From the NCBI RefSeq assembly GCF_000177335.1, contig NZ_ADFP01000049.1, forward strand, positions 1 to 39,065: DNA of 39,065 nucleotides. Direction: 5' to 3'. Under the pieces are notes generated by a model that saw only the letters and a list, made by a program, of their open reading frames with translations, was not told where the DNA came from and did no database searches. Positions 24,723 to 33,052 of this stretch are shown one piece after another; position 1 is the stretch's first letter; each line of letters starts with the position of its first letter. The stretch comes from Pyramidobacter piscolens W5455 (GTDB lineage: Bacteria; Synergistota; Synergistia; Synergistales; Dethiosulfovibrionaceae). Made by a program: the position numbers and the translations under genes.

Positions 24723-26057
24723 TTATATCGGGAAGAAAATCGGCATCGCAAACCATGACCACACGACGATGAACGCGATTGACGTCATAGATACTGACCA
24801 GCCGCCGAACAGCATGGCTTTCAGACTTTCGCTGCGCGCCAGTCCCATTGGAGCGATCATGTTCGATCCGGGATAGATCGACGTCGTGACGCGGGAACCG
24901 CAAATCAACGCCAGAGCCCAGAACTCCATGGGGACGGAGGCTGTTTTCACGGCGCTGGCGAACAAATCGTGCGTAACTTGCAGCTGCGCGACGGCGCCAC
25001 CATTGACGCCGAAAGAGCCGACCAATGTGCCCATAATGACAACCATCATGCGGCTTCCCTCGCCTGCAAACGAAACAAGGATTTTGCCAAGAGCTTCAAA
25101 GCCATGACCATAATTGATGTATTCGAGCATCATGTTCAACAAGATAAAGAGAAGAAATGTGCCGGCCATGGAGCCCATGCCTTTGGCAAACGCCCGGAAC
25201 ATGACTGACATATCGAGGGGCTTGAAAAGGCAGATCACGAGAGCCAGAACCAGCATGACGAACACCGTGAACGCCGTTTTTTGATGGGTGATCATCGAAA
25301 ACGTCAGAAGTCCGACAAAGCCAATTAGGAACGCCAGTGTCACGCGCTTTTCCTGAGCGGTGATGCCGAGCGTCGTCTGTTCGGCGGTGTCGAGCTCGTA
25401 TCTTTCGTCGTAACTTGGGTCGTGTTGAATTCGCAGACCGCAGAAGTAGATGACCGTGAGCCAAATGAGACCATAAGGAAGCGCGGCCCACAGCATCATA
25501 CGACCGTAGCTCAGATGCGTAATCGCAAGGAGAGCGACAGTCGGTCCCGTGAATGGTCCCCAGATCAGACCCGTTTCGCCGGATGATTGGAAAAGACAGG
25601 CCACCGTGGCAGGTTTCAATCCTGCCGCCGCTACAATAGGAATGAGGATGGGGGCGACGATAGCACAACCGCCCGCCAAGGTTCCCAGCAGACCGCAGAC
25701 AAGCGTTGTTGTGACGATCACACAGAGAATGGCACGTTTTTCAGTCGTCACGCCGATATATTTGACGATCCAATACACGATCGTATGGCTTACACGCGCC
25801 TCGCTCATGACACTGCCGAGCCCGGCGCCACACATGATGATGAAGCCGATCAGACCGAGCGTCGATCCCAGCGATTTCACAACGAGAGCTCCCGTCATGG
25901 CGGGGGTTTGTCCCGTCAGAATATAACCAAACAGACAGGCGATCATCGCGATCGTCAGCGCGTGAACTCTCGGGCGGAACGAAACAAGAATGTATACTGC
26001 AAGCGGAATCAATGCCCATAACGATTCTTCAGGAATCAACGCATAAGGCCCCAACAT
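24723..26057 (-). CDS. NhaC/ion-transporter-superfamily permease
   Basis: A 444-residue inner-membrane protein with about 11-12 hydrophobic segments, arranged as two related halves: GLLGTLAGGCAIVAPILIP around residue 125 and VGSFGVNGGAVAQLQ around 355. This resembles the NhaC/GntP/DcuC part of the ion transporter superfamily. The ATG at 26057 is chosen because GGGGAGAGGG precedes it, whereas the ATG 18 bases earlier has no ribosome-binding sequence. It follows the D-aminoacylase gene by 23 bases, so it probably carries a substrate or product of that enzyme, such as an N-acyl amino acid or a D-amino acid, or exchanges Na+/H+. Confidence 0.75.
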   Translation of the reverse strand: MLGPYALIPEESLWALIPLAVYILVSFRPRVHALTIAMIACLFGYILTGQTPAMTGALVVKSLGSTLGLIGFIIMCGAGLGSVMSEARVSHTIVYWIVKYIGVTTEKRAILCVIVTTTLVCGLLGTLAGGCAIVAPILIPIVAAAGLKPATVACLFQSSGETGLIWGPFTGPTVALLAITHLSYGRMMLWAALPYGLIWLTVIYFCGLRIQHDPSYDERYELDTAEQTTLGITAQEKRVTLAFLIGFVGLLTFSMITHQKTAFTVFVMLVLALVICLFKPLDMSVMFRAFAKGMGSMAGTFLLFILLNMMLEYINYGHGFEALGKILVSFAGEGSRMMVVIMGTLVGSFGVNGGAVAQLQVTHDLFASAVKTASVPMEFWALALICGSRVTTSIYPGSNMIAPMGLARSESLKAMLFGGWSVSMTSIAFIVVWSWFAMPIFFPI

Positions 26058-26080
26058 GGAAATCCCTCTCCCCATGGTCG

Positions 26081-27670
26081 TTATTTATGGACAACAAGGT
26101 GTCCGATGTTATCGCCAGTCTGTTCGCCATTTTTGAACGCGACACGGCCGTCGATCACAACCGCGCAAATGCCTGCCGGTTTCTGCGGGGAATCGGTGTA
26201 TGTGGCGCGGTCGCTAATTTCGGCCGCATCGAAAACGGTTATATCCGCGATCTTATCGACGGCAATCACGCCACGGTCCTTCAAGCCGAGGATTTGCGCC
26301 GGAAGCATTGTAGCCTTGTAAACAGCGTCTTCGAGGCTCATCAGCCGATGCTCCCTGATCGTCTGGAAATAACGGGGAAAGGTGCCGAAACTGCGCGGGT
26401 GCGGGTTCGTCCCAAGAAAATGGCGGTCATAGGTCATCGCGTAACCGTCCGATCCGATACAGACGAACTGCTCGCGCATAATGTGCAGCATATCGTCTTC
26501 CGAAAGGCTGAAATAACAGCACGGAACGCCCCCATCGCTCGCACGCAGCAGGCGAACGACGGCCTGAGCCGGAGGCAGCTCCATGTCCGCGGCGATCTCG
26601 TCAAGGCGTTTCCCTTCATACTGCGGGAGTCTGCCGTGCGTGGAAACGACCAGAACCGCATGGGCGCCGCCGCGGCGTTCGGTTTCCGATTCCGTTTCAG
26701 AGAGCAATTCTTCCGTCGGAGACGCAAGGCGTTTGCACATTTCATCCGAACCGCCATCATGGGCCCAGGCAGGAACCAAGGCCGACATGCCTGTCGACGT
26801 TGCGGTATATGGATACTGGTCGCACGTGATATTCAATCCTTCTTCGCGGGCCGCTCTGATTTTTGCAAGGAGCTCTTTGGAACGGCCCCATTGCGGTTTG
26901 CCGATCAACTTGAGATGGGAAATCTCGACGTGGACGCCGGAATGGCGCGCCACTTCGAGCATTTCATCGACCGCTTCAAAGATTTTCGTGCTCTCGCTGC
27001 GCATATGAACAGTAAGGATCGCATCGTGCCTTTTAAGCACTTTGCCCAACGCGACGAACTCGTCAATCGCGCCGTACGAACTGGGCGGATAAATCAGGCC
27101 GAGCGACATGCCAAATGCGCCTTCGCTAAGTTCCCGCTCAAGCACGCACTCCATATGTTTCTGTTCCTCGAAAGTCGGTTTTCGCATGCCAAATCCCATG
27201 ACCATGCCGCGAAGTGTGCCGTGACCGACAAGGACGCCGATATTTGTCGCGGCTGGGCAACGTTTCAGGTGTTCGGCATAATCCGACAGAGAATCGTCCT
27301 CGACGGTCCTGCCATCCATCGGCAGTTCGAGACCTGAAGAGATGAGGCGAGTGATCGCCTCGCGTGAAGCGTCGTCGGTCGGCAGACACGAGATGCCGCA
27401 GTTTCCGACAATCTCGAGCGTGATGCCTTGATAGAGTTTGCTCTGCATTTTCTGATCGGTGAAAAAGGGACTCATGTCGGAGTGGGAATGGATATCGATG
27501 AATCCAGGAGCGACGATTTTTCCAGAGGCGTCGATCGTCTCCTTTGCTTCTTCTTCGATCTGCGGGGCGACCGCGACGATCTTTCCATGGCGGACGCCAA
27601 CGTCTGATTTCCGCCGCGTCGTTCGTGTTCCGTCAATGACGGTACCGTTTCGAATCAAAAGATCCAGCAA
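26081..27670 (-). CDS. N-acyl-D-amino-acid deacylase (D-aminoacylase)
   Basis: A 529-residue amidohydrolase that hydrolyses N-acyl-D-amino acids to a D-amino acid and a carboxylate. Metal-site residues fit the family: H61 and H63 in FIDIHSHSD, C91 in GNCG, H222 in TVHMRSE, H252 in EISHLK and D408 in IGSDG. Length and the C-terminal urease-like beta-sandwich (VIAVDKIADITVFD) are typical. The start is TTG, with AAGGGGG about 9 bases upstream; no in-frame ATG is nearby. It is first in a two-gene operon with the ion-transporter-type permease and has an unusually long leader. Confidence 0.92.
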   Translation of the reverse strand: MLDLLIRNGTVIDGTRTTRRKSDVGVRHGKIVAVAPQIEEEAKETIDASGKIVAPGFIDIHSHSDMSPFFTDQKMQSKLYQGITLEIVGNCGISCLPTDDASREAITRLISSGLELPMDGRTVEDDSLSDYAEHLKRCPAATNIGVLVGHGTLRGMVMGFGMRKPTFEEQKHMECVLERELSEGAFGMSLGLIYPPSSYGAIDEFVALGKVLKRHDAILTVHMRSESTKIFEAVDEMLEVARHSGVHVEISHLKLIGKPQWGRSKELLAKIRAAREEGLNITCDQYPYTATSTGMSALVPAWAHDGGSDEMCKRLASPTEELLSETESETERRGGAHAVLVVSTHGRLPQYEGKRLDEIAADMELPPAQAVVRLLRASDGGVPCCYFSLSEDDMLHIMREQFVCIGSDGYAMTYDRHFLGTNPHPRSFGTFPRYFQTIREHRLMSLEDAVYKATMLPAQILGLKDRGVIAVDKIADITVFDAAEISDRATYTDSPQKPAGICAVVIDGRVAFKNGEQTGDNIGHLVVHK

Positions 27671-28043
27671 CGCATTTTCCCCCTTAAAAGTTCTCCATTT
27701 TTTGAATAACGTTCAATCGCCCATAAAGACAATAGAATTTACGGACCGCCTTCTTCTTTGCCTTCACGAGGGAGGTCTCCATCTTTCGGAGAGCTTCCGA
27801 TGATATCTTATTCGTGAAAAATTATAACATTAATAAATGAATAATGCCATGTATACTCTAATTTTTAGTATGGAACGGATATTTATGAAAAGGATGCTGG
27901 AAGCCCATGAAATTTGCTTTTCATGTCATATGGACAAGTGATGGCGCTTTTTGACATTCGTAGAATCAGATGGGAGATCGGGGACTGGTATATAATAAGA
28001 AAAAACGGCGTCTTACAGAGCGCTGATCGAGGAGGATTTTCCG
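27671..28043. other. 373-bp divergent region with structured leader
   Basis: No gene. It holds an extended -10 (TGTTATAAT, minus strand, near 27821-27829) for the D-aminoacylase gene and a leader of about 150 bases with hairpins such as TCTCC/GGAGA. On the right it has a TATAAT (27991-27996) for the gene at 28044. A TTGACA at 27951-27956 is too far from it (34 bases) to pair. Confidence 0.45.
27821..27829 (-). promoter_or_regulatory. extended -10 promoter of the D-aminoacylase operon
   Basis: TGTTATAAT on the minus strand (TG-N-TATAAT). The -35 region is weak. It leaves a leader of about 140 bases before the TTG start. Confidence 0.5.
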
Positions 28044-28484
28044 ATGGGAGTGTTAAGGGAAGAACTGCGCCGCAACTTGATGAACGCCGGCGCGGTACTG
28101 GTCGGATATGCTTCGTTGGCGGGAAACGAAAAGCTGCCTTATCCGGCGCTGACGCAGGCCGTGTCCTACGCTGTGCGCCTCGAACCGGCCGACGGCAGCG
28201 TCTGGGCTTACGCGCGCGCCTACTTCGAAGCGGGAGACAAGGTGGAGCTGCTGGCCGAACACGTCAAAGCGTGTCTGCGCCGCTACGGCTTTGCCGGCGA
28301 GGTCATGCCCAAGGCGTATATGGACGGCGAAACGCCGGTCACCGAGTTCCCCGACCAGACCGCGGCGGCCGCCGCCGGACTGGCGGAACGCAACGGCGAC
28401 GGCCTGATGACGGCGCCGGAATTCGGCGTCAACGTGCGTTTCGGCACGGTGTTCACCGACGCCACCTGGAAGAAAACGGAATAA
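28044..28484 (+). CDS. short QueG-like protein lacking the 4Fe-4S domain
   Basis: A 146-residue protein. The N-terminus LREELRRNLMNAGAVLVGYASL and YPALTQAVSYAVRL resemble the first domain of epoxyqueuosine reductase-like (QueG) corrinoid proteins. The C-terminal TAPEFGVNVRFGTVFTDA corresponds to the QueG segment normally followed by the ferredoxin domain. The protein stops there: no CxxCxxCxxxCP motif and no HEAT tail, and the middle is shortened. It might be a stand-alone corrinoid- or substrate-binding relative, not a full reductase. GAGGAGG precedes the ATG. It is followed by a long hairpin. The function is not established. Confidence 0.65.
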   Translation: MGVLREELRRNLMNAGAVLVGYASLAGNEKLPYPALTQAVSYAVRLEPADGSVWAYARAYFEAGDKVELLAEHVKACLRRYGFAGEVMPKAYMDGETPVTEFPDQTAAAAAGLAERNGDGLMTAPEFGVNVRFGTVFTDATWKKTE

Positions 28485-28490
28485 CGAGCA

Positions 28491-28531
28491 CAAGAGATCC
28501 CGCGGACGAAAAGCGTTCGCGGGATCTCTTG
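28491..28531 (+). terminator. long hairpin after the QueG-like gene
   Basis: An 18-bp stem (CAAGAGATCCCGCGGACG with one G-U) just past the stop codon. No T run follows, so termination strength is uncertain. Confidence 0.6.
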
Positions 28532-28695
28532 CGTCGGCGCAGACGGAGCGGAGAAAATTTATAGTCAGGTTTAATCAATTTCTTCTCTCGCGGAATTTGC
28601 TGCGAAAGTTCGCGTTTTTTCAGTCCGTCGCAGCCGCTTCGTCCGCGGCTGTGCGATGGAAAAAGTTTCGCGCGCTTCTTTTTTGGCGGCCGCTG

Positions 28696-28704
28696 TGATA
28701 TTAT
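28696..28704 (+). promoter_or_regulatory. extended -10 promoter of the zinc-ribbon gene
   Basis: TGATATTAT, 56 bases before the ATG; TTCTTT is at the -35 position (28676-28681). Confidence 0.45.
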
Positions 28705-28759
28705 TCGAAAATAAAAACGTGATTTCGGGTTTTTATCCCGACGAACGGAGGAATCACCA

Positions 28760-29317
28760 ATGAAGAAGTGTGCATACTGCGGCTCTGAATTCGACGGAGC
28801 CCTGCACGGATGTCCCTATTGCGGCGGGCGCGCGGCGGATCACATCTGCAAAAACTGCGGCGCCGAGTACGACGGCGCGGCCTGTCCGCAGTGCGGCGTG
28901 CGGGCCGACGACGAAGGGCAGAGGTGCCCCCGCTGCGGCGCGCGCATGTTCAAGGGCGAGTGCTCTTCCTGCGGCTACATGGCCGACAAGGGCAAAGCCG
29001 TGGCTGCCGAAGCCAAAAAAGCCGGCGCGGCGATGGCCTCGTGGTTCGGCACGCTCTGCCTCTGCGTCGTCGGCGTCATTTTCCCCTTCGTCAGCATCCC
29101 GTTCATCTTCAGCCGCCGCCACGGAAAGGTGATCAAATGGTTTTTCGGGGGGTACGGCCTTTTCTATATCTGGGCGCTGACCTTGCCTCAGGAGGGCGGC
29201 ACGGCTGCGACGGAGATGTCGCCCGGGCTGCGCTGGAGCTCGGTGGCTCTGACGGCGCTGGCGCTGCTTTTCGCGCTGTACCGACTCTGGAGAGAAAGCG
29301 CGCGTCCGTCTGTCTGA
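28760..29317 (+). CDS. triple zinc-ribbon membrane protein
   Basis: A 185-residue protein. Residues 1-75 hold six CxxC knuckles (C4/C7, C18/C21, C30/C33, C42/C45, C56/C59, C68/C71), enough for three tandem zinc ribbons. A short alanine/lysine linker follows, then hydrophobic segments at about 90-115, 127-142 and 155-175. The ribbons would face the cytoplasm. No enzymatic motif is visible; related zinc-ribbon membrane proteins are uncharacterised. AACGGAGGAA precedes the ATG. It is a single-gene unit with its own promoter and a perfect terminator stem. Confidence 0.8.
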   Translation: MKKCAYCGSEFDGALHGCPYCGGRAADHICKNCGAEYDGAACPQCGVRADDEGQRCPRCGARMFKGECSSCGYMADKGKAVAAEAKKAGAAMASWFGTLCLCVVGVIFPFVSIPFIFSRRHGKVIKWFFGGYGLFYIWALTLPQEGGTAATEMSPGLRWSSVALTALALLFALYRLWRESARPSV

Positions 29318-29330
29318 GCGAGCGGGATGG

Positions 29331-29379
29331 ACAGGGCCGCCGGCTGTCGTTTTTTCGACAGCCGGCGGCCCTGTTTCTT
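29331..29379 (+). terminator. terminator of the zinc-ribbon gene
   Basis: A 19-bp perfect stem (29331-29349 with 29356-29374), a T6 loop, and TTCTTT after it. Confidence 0.85.
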
Positions 29380-29584
29380 TGCGGCCCCGTCGGACAGAGA
29401 ATTCAATTTGATTTATAGTATTTTATTCAAAAGACGGGATCGCCGCGATGCCGCGCGGCGGAAGCGCGCTGTGACGCCATCGCGCGGCTTTTCCGTGAAA
29501 TATTCGCCGAAAATGATACAGATCGCGCCTTTCCGCGCCGCACCCGACATTGCTTCCCTCTGAAAGTGCGAAGCCGTGCCGCGT

Positions 29585-29613
29585 TTGCTTTTCGCCGCGG
29601 CGCAGAATATAAT
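29585..29613 (+). promoter_or_regulatory. promoter of the hxlR-msrA operon
   Basis: TTGCTT (29585-29590), exactly 17 bases, TATAAT (29608-29613), 77 bases before the ATG. Confidence 0.7.
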
Positions 29614-29690
29614 TTCGATATAAAATGGCCGGAGCCGCCGCCCGCTGTTCTGACACGAGCTTGCGGCCCCGCGAGATCGGAGGGAAGGTC

Positions 29691-30071
29691 ATGGACAAGC
29701 AGAACCTTTTTCCCGCCTGTCCGGTGGAGACGACGCTGAAGCTGATCGGCGACAAATGGAACGTGCTGATCCTGCGCGACCTTTTTCTCGGCACGAAGCG
29801 CTTCAGCGAGCTGAAACGGTCGCTCGCGGGCGTTTCGCAGAAGGTGCTCACGTCCCAGCTGCGCGGCATGGAAGAAGCGGGGCTGGTGAGCCGCGCCGTC
29901 TATCCCGAGGTGCCTCCGCGCGTGGAATATTCGCTCACCGCGCGCGGCCGTTCGCTGCGGCCGGTGATCGAGTCGATGTGGAACTGGGGCCGCGCCTTCA
30001 AAGAGGATCTGGGGCTGGACGTCGCGGCGATCCCCGAGCGTATGCCCGTTCCCGCCGAGCCGCGGGAATAA
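29691..30071 (+). CDS. HxlR-family winged-helix regulator
   Basis: A 126-residue transcription factor. CPVETTLKLIGDKWNVLILRDL is the HxlR N-terminal signature, with the conserved, possibly redox-sensing cysteine C10. LKRSLAGVSQKVLTSQLRGMEEAGLV is the winged helix-turn-helix and VPPRVEYSLTARGRSL the wing. The ATG at 29691 is chosen because GGAGGGAAGG precedes it; an upstream in-frame ATG lacks this. It lies 15 bases before msrA and is likely cotranscribed with it, so an oxidative or electrophile response is a reasonable guess. Confidence 0.9.
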   Translation: MDKQNLFPACPVETTLKLIGDKWNVLILRDLFLGTKRFSELKRSLAGVSQKVLTSQLRGMEEAGLVSRAVYPEVPPRVEYSLTARGRSLRPVIESMWNWGRAFKEDLGLDVAAIPERMPVPAEPRE

Positions 30072-30086
30072 TAAGGAGGAAGACCG

Positions 30087-30596
30087 ATGTCGAAGAGGAT
30101 CGTTTTGGCCGGAGGCTGTTTTTGGGGCCTCGAGGCCTACATGAGGGAATTGCCCGGCGTATTGGATACGGAAGTGGGATTCGCCAACGGGCGCATGCCG
30201 CACCCGACGTACGAACAGGTCAAAGCCGGCGGCACGGGGTACGCCGAGGCCTGCAAGGTCGAATACGACCCGCAGGTCATCAGCCTGCGCACGCTGTTGC
30301 GTCACTATCTGCGCATCATCGACCCGACGACGCTGAATCGGCAGGGGCCGGATATCGGCGCGCAGTACCGTACGTCCATCTACTACAACGACGACGAGGA
30401 GCGCCGTCTGGCCGAGGAGCTTCTCGCCAAAGAACAGAAGAACTGGGACGAGCCCGTCGTCACGACGGTGGAGCCTCTGGTCAACTTTTATGCGGCCGAG
30501 GAATACCATCAGGACTATCTGAAAAAGAAGCCGTGCGGCTACTGCCACGTCAACCTCGCCTTGCTCGACGAGCCGCTGCCGCCCGAGGAAGACTGA
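30087..30596 (+). CDS. msrA: peptide-methionine (S)-S-oxide reductase MsrA
   Basis: A 169-residue enzyme that reduces methionine-S-sulfoxide in proteins. The catalytic motif GGCFWG carries C11. The family segment GYAEACKVEYDP is present. C-terminal C150 and C153 in PCGYCHVNL probably serve as resolving cysteines. No MsrB domain is fused. AAGGAGGA precedes the ATG. It is downstream of an HxlR regulator in the same transcript. Confidence 0.96.
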   Translation: MSKRIVLAGGCFWGLEAYMRELPGVLDTEVGFANGRMPHPTYEQVKAGGTGYAEACKVEYDPQVISLRTLLRHYLRIIDPTTLNRQGPDIGAQYRTSIYYNDDEERRLAEELLAKEQKNWDEPVVTTVEPLVNFYAAEEYHQDYLKKKPCGYCHVNLALLDEPLPPEED

Positions 30597-30643
30597 GCCG
30601 CGTTCTGCCGCGGCATCGCTGAAATTTTGAGAGGAGAATCGTT

Positions 30644-31771
30644 TTGGAAGCGTTGTTTCAGGGTTTTTTGAGCCTGACCTGGCAGCAGGCGGTGATGATT
30701 GGCATCGGCCTGACGCTGATCTGGCTGGCGGCGGCCAAGGAATACGAGCCTTCGCTGCTGCTGCCGATGGGATTCGGCACGGTGCTGGTGAACATTCCCA
30801 TGACGGCCGCGCTGACGCAGGCCGTCGGCGGCACGGTAGTGCCCGGCGCGATCAGCGTGCTGTTCGACGCCGGCATCGCCAACGAGATGTTCCCGCTGCT
30901 GATCTTCATCGGCATCGGCGCGATGATGGACTTTTCGCCCGTGATGGAGCGCCCCGTCTACGCGCTCTTCGGCCTCACGGCGCAGGTGGGGATCTTCCTC
31001 ACCATGGGGCTGGCGTATTACGTTTTCGGCTTCAGCGTTAGGGAAGCGGCCTCCATCGGCATCATCGGCGCCGCCGACGGCCCCACGTCGATCTTCGTCT
31101 CTAGCCGTTTCGCGCCGCAGCTGCTCGGTCCCATTTCCGTGGCGGCGTATTCCTACATGTCGATGGTGCCGGTCATCCAGCCGCCGGTGGTCCGCGCGCT
31201 GACGACCAAAGAGGAGCGGCGCATGAACATGACGCTCCGCGCCGGGCGCACGGTGAGCAAGCGTGCCAGGATCCTCTTCCCGATCGTCGTCACGATCGTG
31301 GTCGGCATCTTCGCGCCCTCGTCGTCGACGCTGATCGGCTTTCTGATGTTCGGCAATCTGCTGCGCGAGAGCGGCGTAGTCGCGCGCCTTTCCAACAGCG
31401 CCCAGAACGAGCTGGCCAACATCGTCACGATCATGCTGGGGCTGGGCATCTCCTGCACGATGACGGGCGACCGCTTCCTGCGCGCCGACACGCTGATGAT
31501 CCTCGGCATGGGGCTGGTGGCCTTCGTCTTCGATACGGCCGGCGGCGTGCTCAGCGCCAAGCTGCTGAATCTGTTCATGAAGGAAAAGATCAACCCGATG
31601 ATCGGCGCGGCGGGCATTTCCGCCTTCCCGATGTCGTCGCGCACGATCCAGCAGATGGCGGCCAGGGAAAAACCCGGCACGTTCGTGCTCATGCAGGCTT
31701 CTGCGGCCAACGTGGCCGGACAGATCGGTTCCGTCGTCGCCGGCGGGCTGCTGTTGGCGCTGCTGAGCTGA
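30644..31771 (+). CDS. Na+-translocating decarboxylase beta subunit (OadB/GcdB/MmdB family)
   Basis: A 375-residue membrane protein, the beta subunit that couples decarboxylation of a carboxybiotin intermediate to Na+ export. About nine to ten hydrophobic segments are visible. The key acidic residue is D145 in GAADGPTSIF, matching the Na+/H+-coupling aspartate of the family. The start is TTG with GAGAGGAG upstream. No carboxyltransferase, biotin-carrier or delta subunit is nearby, so the rest of the complex must be encoded elsewhere. The substrate (glutaconyl-, methylmalonyl-CoA or oxaloacetate) cannot be determined. Confidence 0.9.
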   Translation: MEALFQGFLSLTWQQAVMIGIGLTLIWLAAAKEYEPSLLLPMGFGTVLVNIPMTAALTQAVGGTVVPGAISVLFDAGIANEMFPLLIFIGIGAMMDFSPVMERPVYALFGLTAQVGIFLTMGLAYYVFGFSVREAASIGIIGAADGPTSIFVSSRFAPQLLGPISVAAYSYMSMVPVIQPPVVRALTTKEERRMNMTLRAGRTVSKRARILFPIVVTIVVGIFAPSSSTLIGFLMFGNLLRESGVVARLSNSAQNELANIVTIMLGLGISCTMTGDRFLRADTLMILGMGLVAFVFDTAGGVLSAKLLNLFMKEKINPMIGAAGISAFPMSSRTIQQMAAREKPGTFVLMQASAANVAGQIGSVVAGGLLLALLS

Positions 31772-31786
31772 TTTTTTCCCGATCGT

Positions 31787-31842
31787 AAAAATCGAGCCGC
31801 GCCGTTTTTTTCGGATGGAAGAGACGGAGCGGCTCGATTTTT
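31787..31842 (+). terminator. terminator of the decarboxylase beta subunit gene
   Basis: AAAAATCGAGCCGC (31787-31800) pairs with GCGGCTCGATTTTT (31829-31842); the loop is long (28 bases). Confidence 0.75.
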
Positions 31843-31855
31843 ATGGCCCGGCGGC

Positions 31856-31861
31856 TATAAT
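31856..31861 (+). promoter_or_regulatory. -10 element for the P1 peptidase gene
   Basis: A perfect TATAAT 48 bases before the GTG start; its -35 position falls inside the preceding terminator stem and is weak. Confidence 0.45.
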
Positions 31862-31908
31862 ATGAACGGGATTCTTTCATCTTGCGCTGTGAAAGGGACG
31901 TGTGAAAC

Positions 31909-32976
31909 GTGAAAAACAACGACTGGCTCGAGCGTTTCGGGCTGAGCGCCGGCCGCCTGCCCAAAGGCCCCCGCAACACGATCGCCGACGTGGCGGGCGT
32001 GACGGTGGGGCACGCGACGCTGGCGGAAGGGAAAACGCAGACGGGCGTGACGGCGGTGATCCCCGCGCCGGGCAGCTTGTTCCGGAACAAGCTGATCGCC
32101 GCCTCGCACGTGATCAACGGTTTCGGCAAGACGGCGGGGTTGGTGCAGATCGACGAGCTGGGCACGCTGGAAACGCCGGTTTTGCTGACCAACACGCTCA
32201 GCGTCGGCGACGCCTGGCGCGGCTTGTCGCAAGCGATGATCGAGAGCGAACCGTCGATCGGCGGCGCGGCGGGCACGGTCAATCCGCTGGTGTGCGAGTG
32301 CAACGACGGTTTTCTAAACGACATCCGCGTCCAGGCGGTGACGCCGGAGCTGGCGCGTCAGGCGCTGGCGGCCGCCGCGCCCGATTTCGCGCTCGGCGCG
32401 GTGGGCGCGGGACGGGGCATGAGCTGCTACCAGTTCAAGGGCGGCGTCGGTTCGGCTTCGCGGCTGGTGACTGCCGGCGCACGGACCTATACGCTGGGCG
32501 CGCTGGTTCTGAGCAACTTCGGCGAGATGGACGATTTCACGCTGGACGGTCAGCCGACGGGGGCCGAAGCGAAAAAGATCCTCGCCGCGGAACAGCTGCG
32601 CGAGCAGGGATCCTGCATCGTGCTGATCGCCACCGACGCGCCCATGACCGCGCGCCAGCTGAAGAGGCTCTGTAAACGCGCCAGCGCCGGCATCACGCAC
32701 ACCGGCTCGATCATCGGCAACGGCAGCGGCGAGATCGCCGTGGCTTTTTCCACCGCGCAGCGGGTTCCCTTCGACGCGGCGGGGGAACTGGCGTTTCGTT
32801 CGGTCAGCGACGCGCACGCCAACCTGTTCTTCCGCGCCGTGATCGAGTCGGTACACGAGGCGATCCTCACCTCCATGCTGGCGGCCGAGACGGTGACGGG
32901 TTTTCAGGGACACCGGCGCGTTTCGCTTGCTGTGCTGGCCGGGCGCGTGCCGGGGTTGCCCGCGCCGCGCCGTTAA
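31909..32976 (+). CDS. P1 family (DmpA-like) N-terminal nucleophile aminopeptidase
   Basis: A 355-residue self-processing hydrolase of peptidase family S58/P1, which releases N-terminal amino acids or beta-peptides. GAVGAGRGMSCYQFKGGVGSASR (164-185) is the family signature. The autocleavage point is predicted between G234 and S235 in REQGSCIVLIATDAP, which would leave S235 as the nucleophile of the beta chain. The start is GTG, with AAAGGG about 11 bases upstream; no ATG is available. No signal peptide is seen, so it is cytoplasmic. It lies among other peptide-degrading genes. Confidence 0.92.
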   Translation: MKNNDWLERFGLSAGRLPKGPRNTIADVAGVTVGHATLAEGKTQTGVTAVIPAPGSLFRNKLIAASHVINGFGKTAGLVQIDELGTLETPVLLTNTLSVGDAWRGLSQAMIESEPSIGGAAGTVNPLVCECNDGFLNDIRVQAVTPELARQALAAAAPDFALGAVGAGRGMSCYQFKGGVGSASRLVTAGARTYTLGALVLSNFGEMDDFTLDGQPTGAEAKKILAAEQLREQGSCIVLIATDAPMTARQLKRLCKRASAGITHTGSIIGNGSGEIAVAFSTAQRVPFDAAGELAFRSVSDAHANLFFRAVIESVHEAILTSMLAAETVTGFQGHRRVSLAVLAGRVPGLPAPRR

Positions 32977-33036
32977 GTCCAGAGGCAAAGAGACGCGTCG
33001 ATCCGGAAAAAGCGCTGTGCTCCTTTTCGGACAGAA

Positions 33037-33052
33037 TGTTCCACGTGGAACA
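33037..33052. promoter_or_regulatory. parS site 5
   Basis: Perfect TGTTCCACGTGGAACA followed by TTTTT, in the 201-bp gap after the P1 peptidase. As RNA the palindrome plus T run could also act as a terminator. Confidence 0.93.

Noticed and set aside
26012-27337. 441-codon plus-strand open frame opposite D-aminoacylase
   Set aside because: Antisense to a gene whose metal ligands are all in place; no recognisable domain.
27951-27996. TTGACA (27951) with TATAAT (27991) as one promoter
   Set aside because: The spacer is 34 bases, far outside the 16-18 usable for sigma70.
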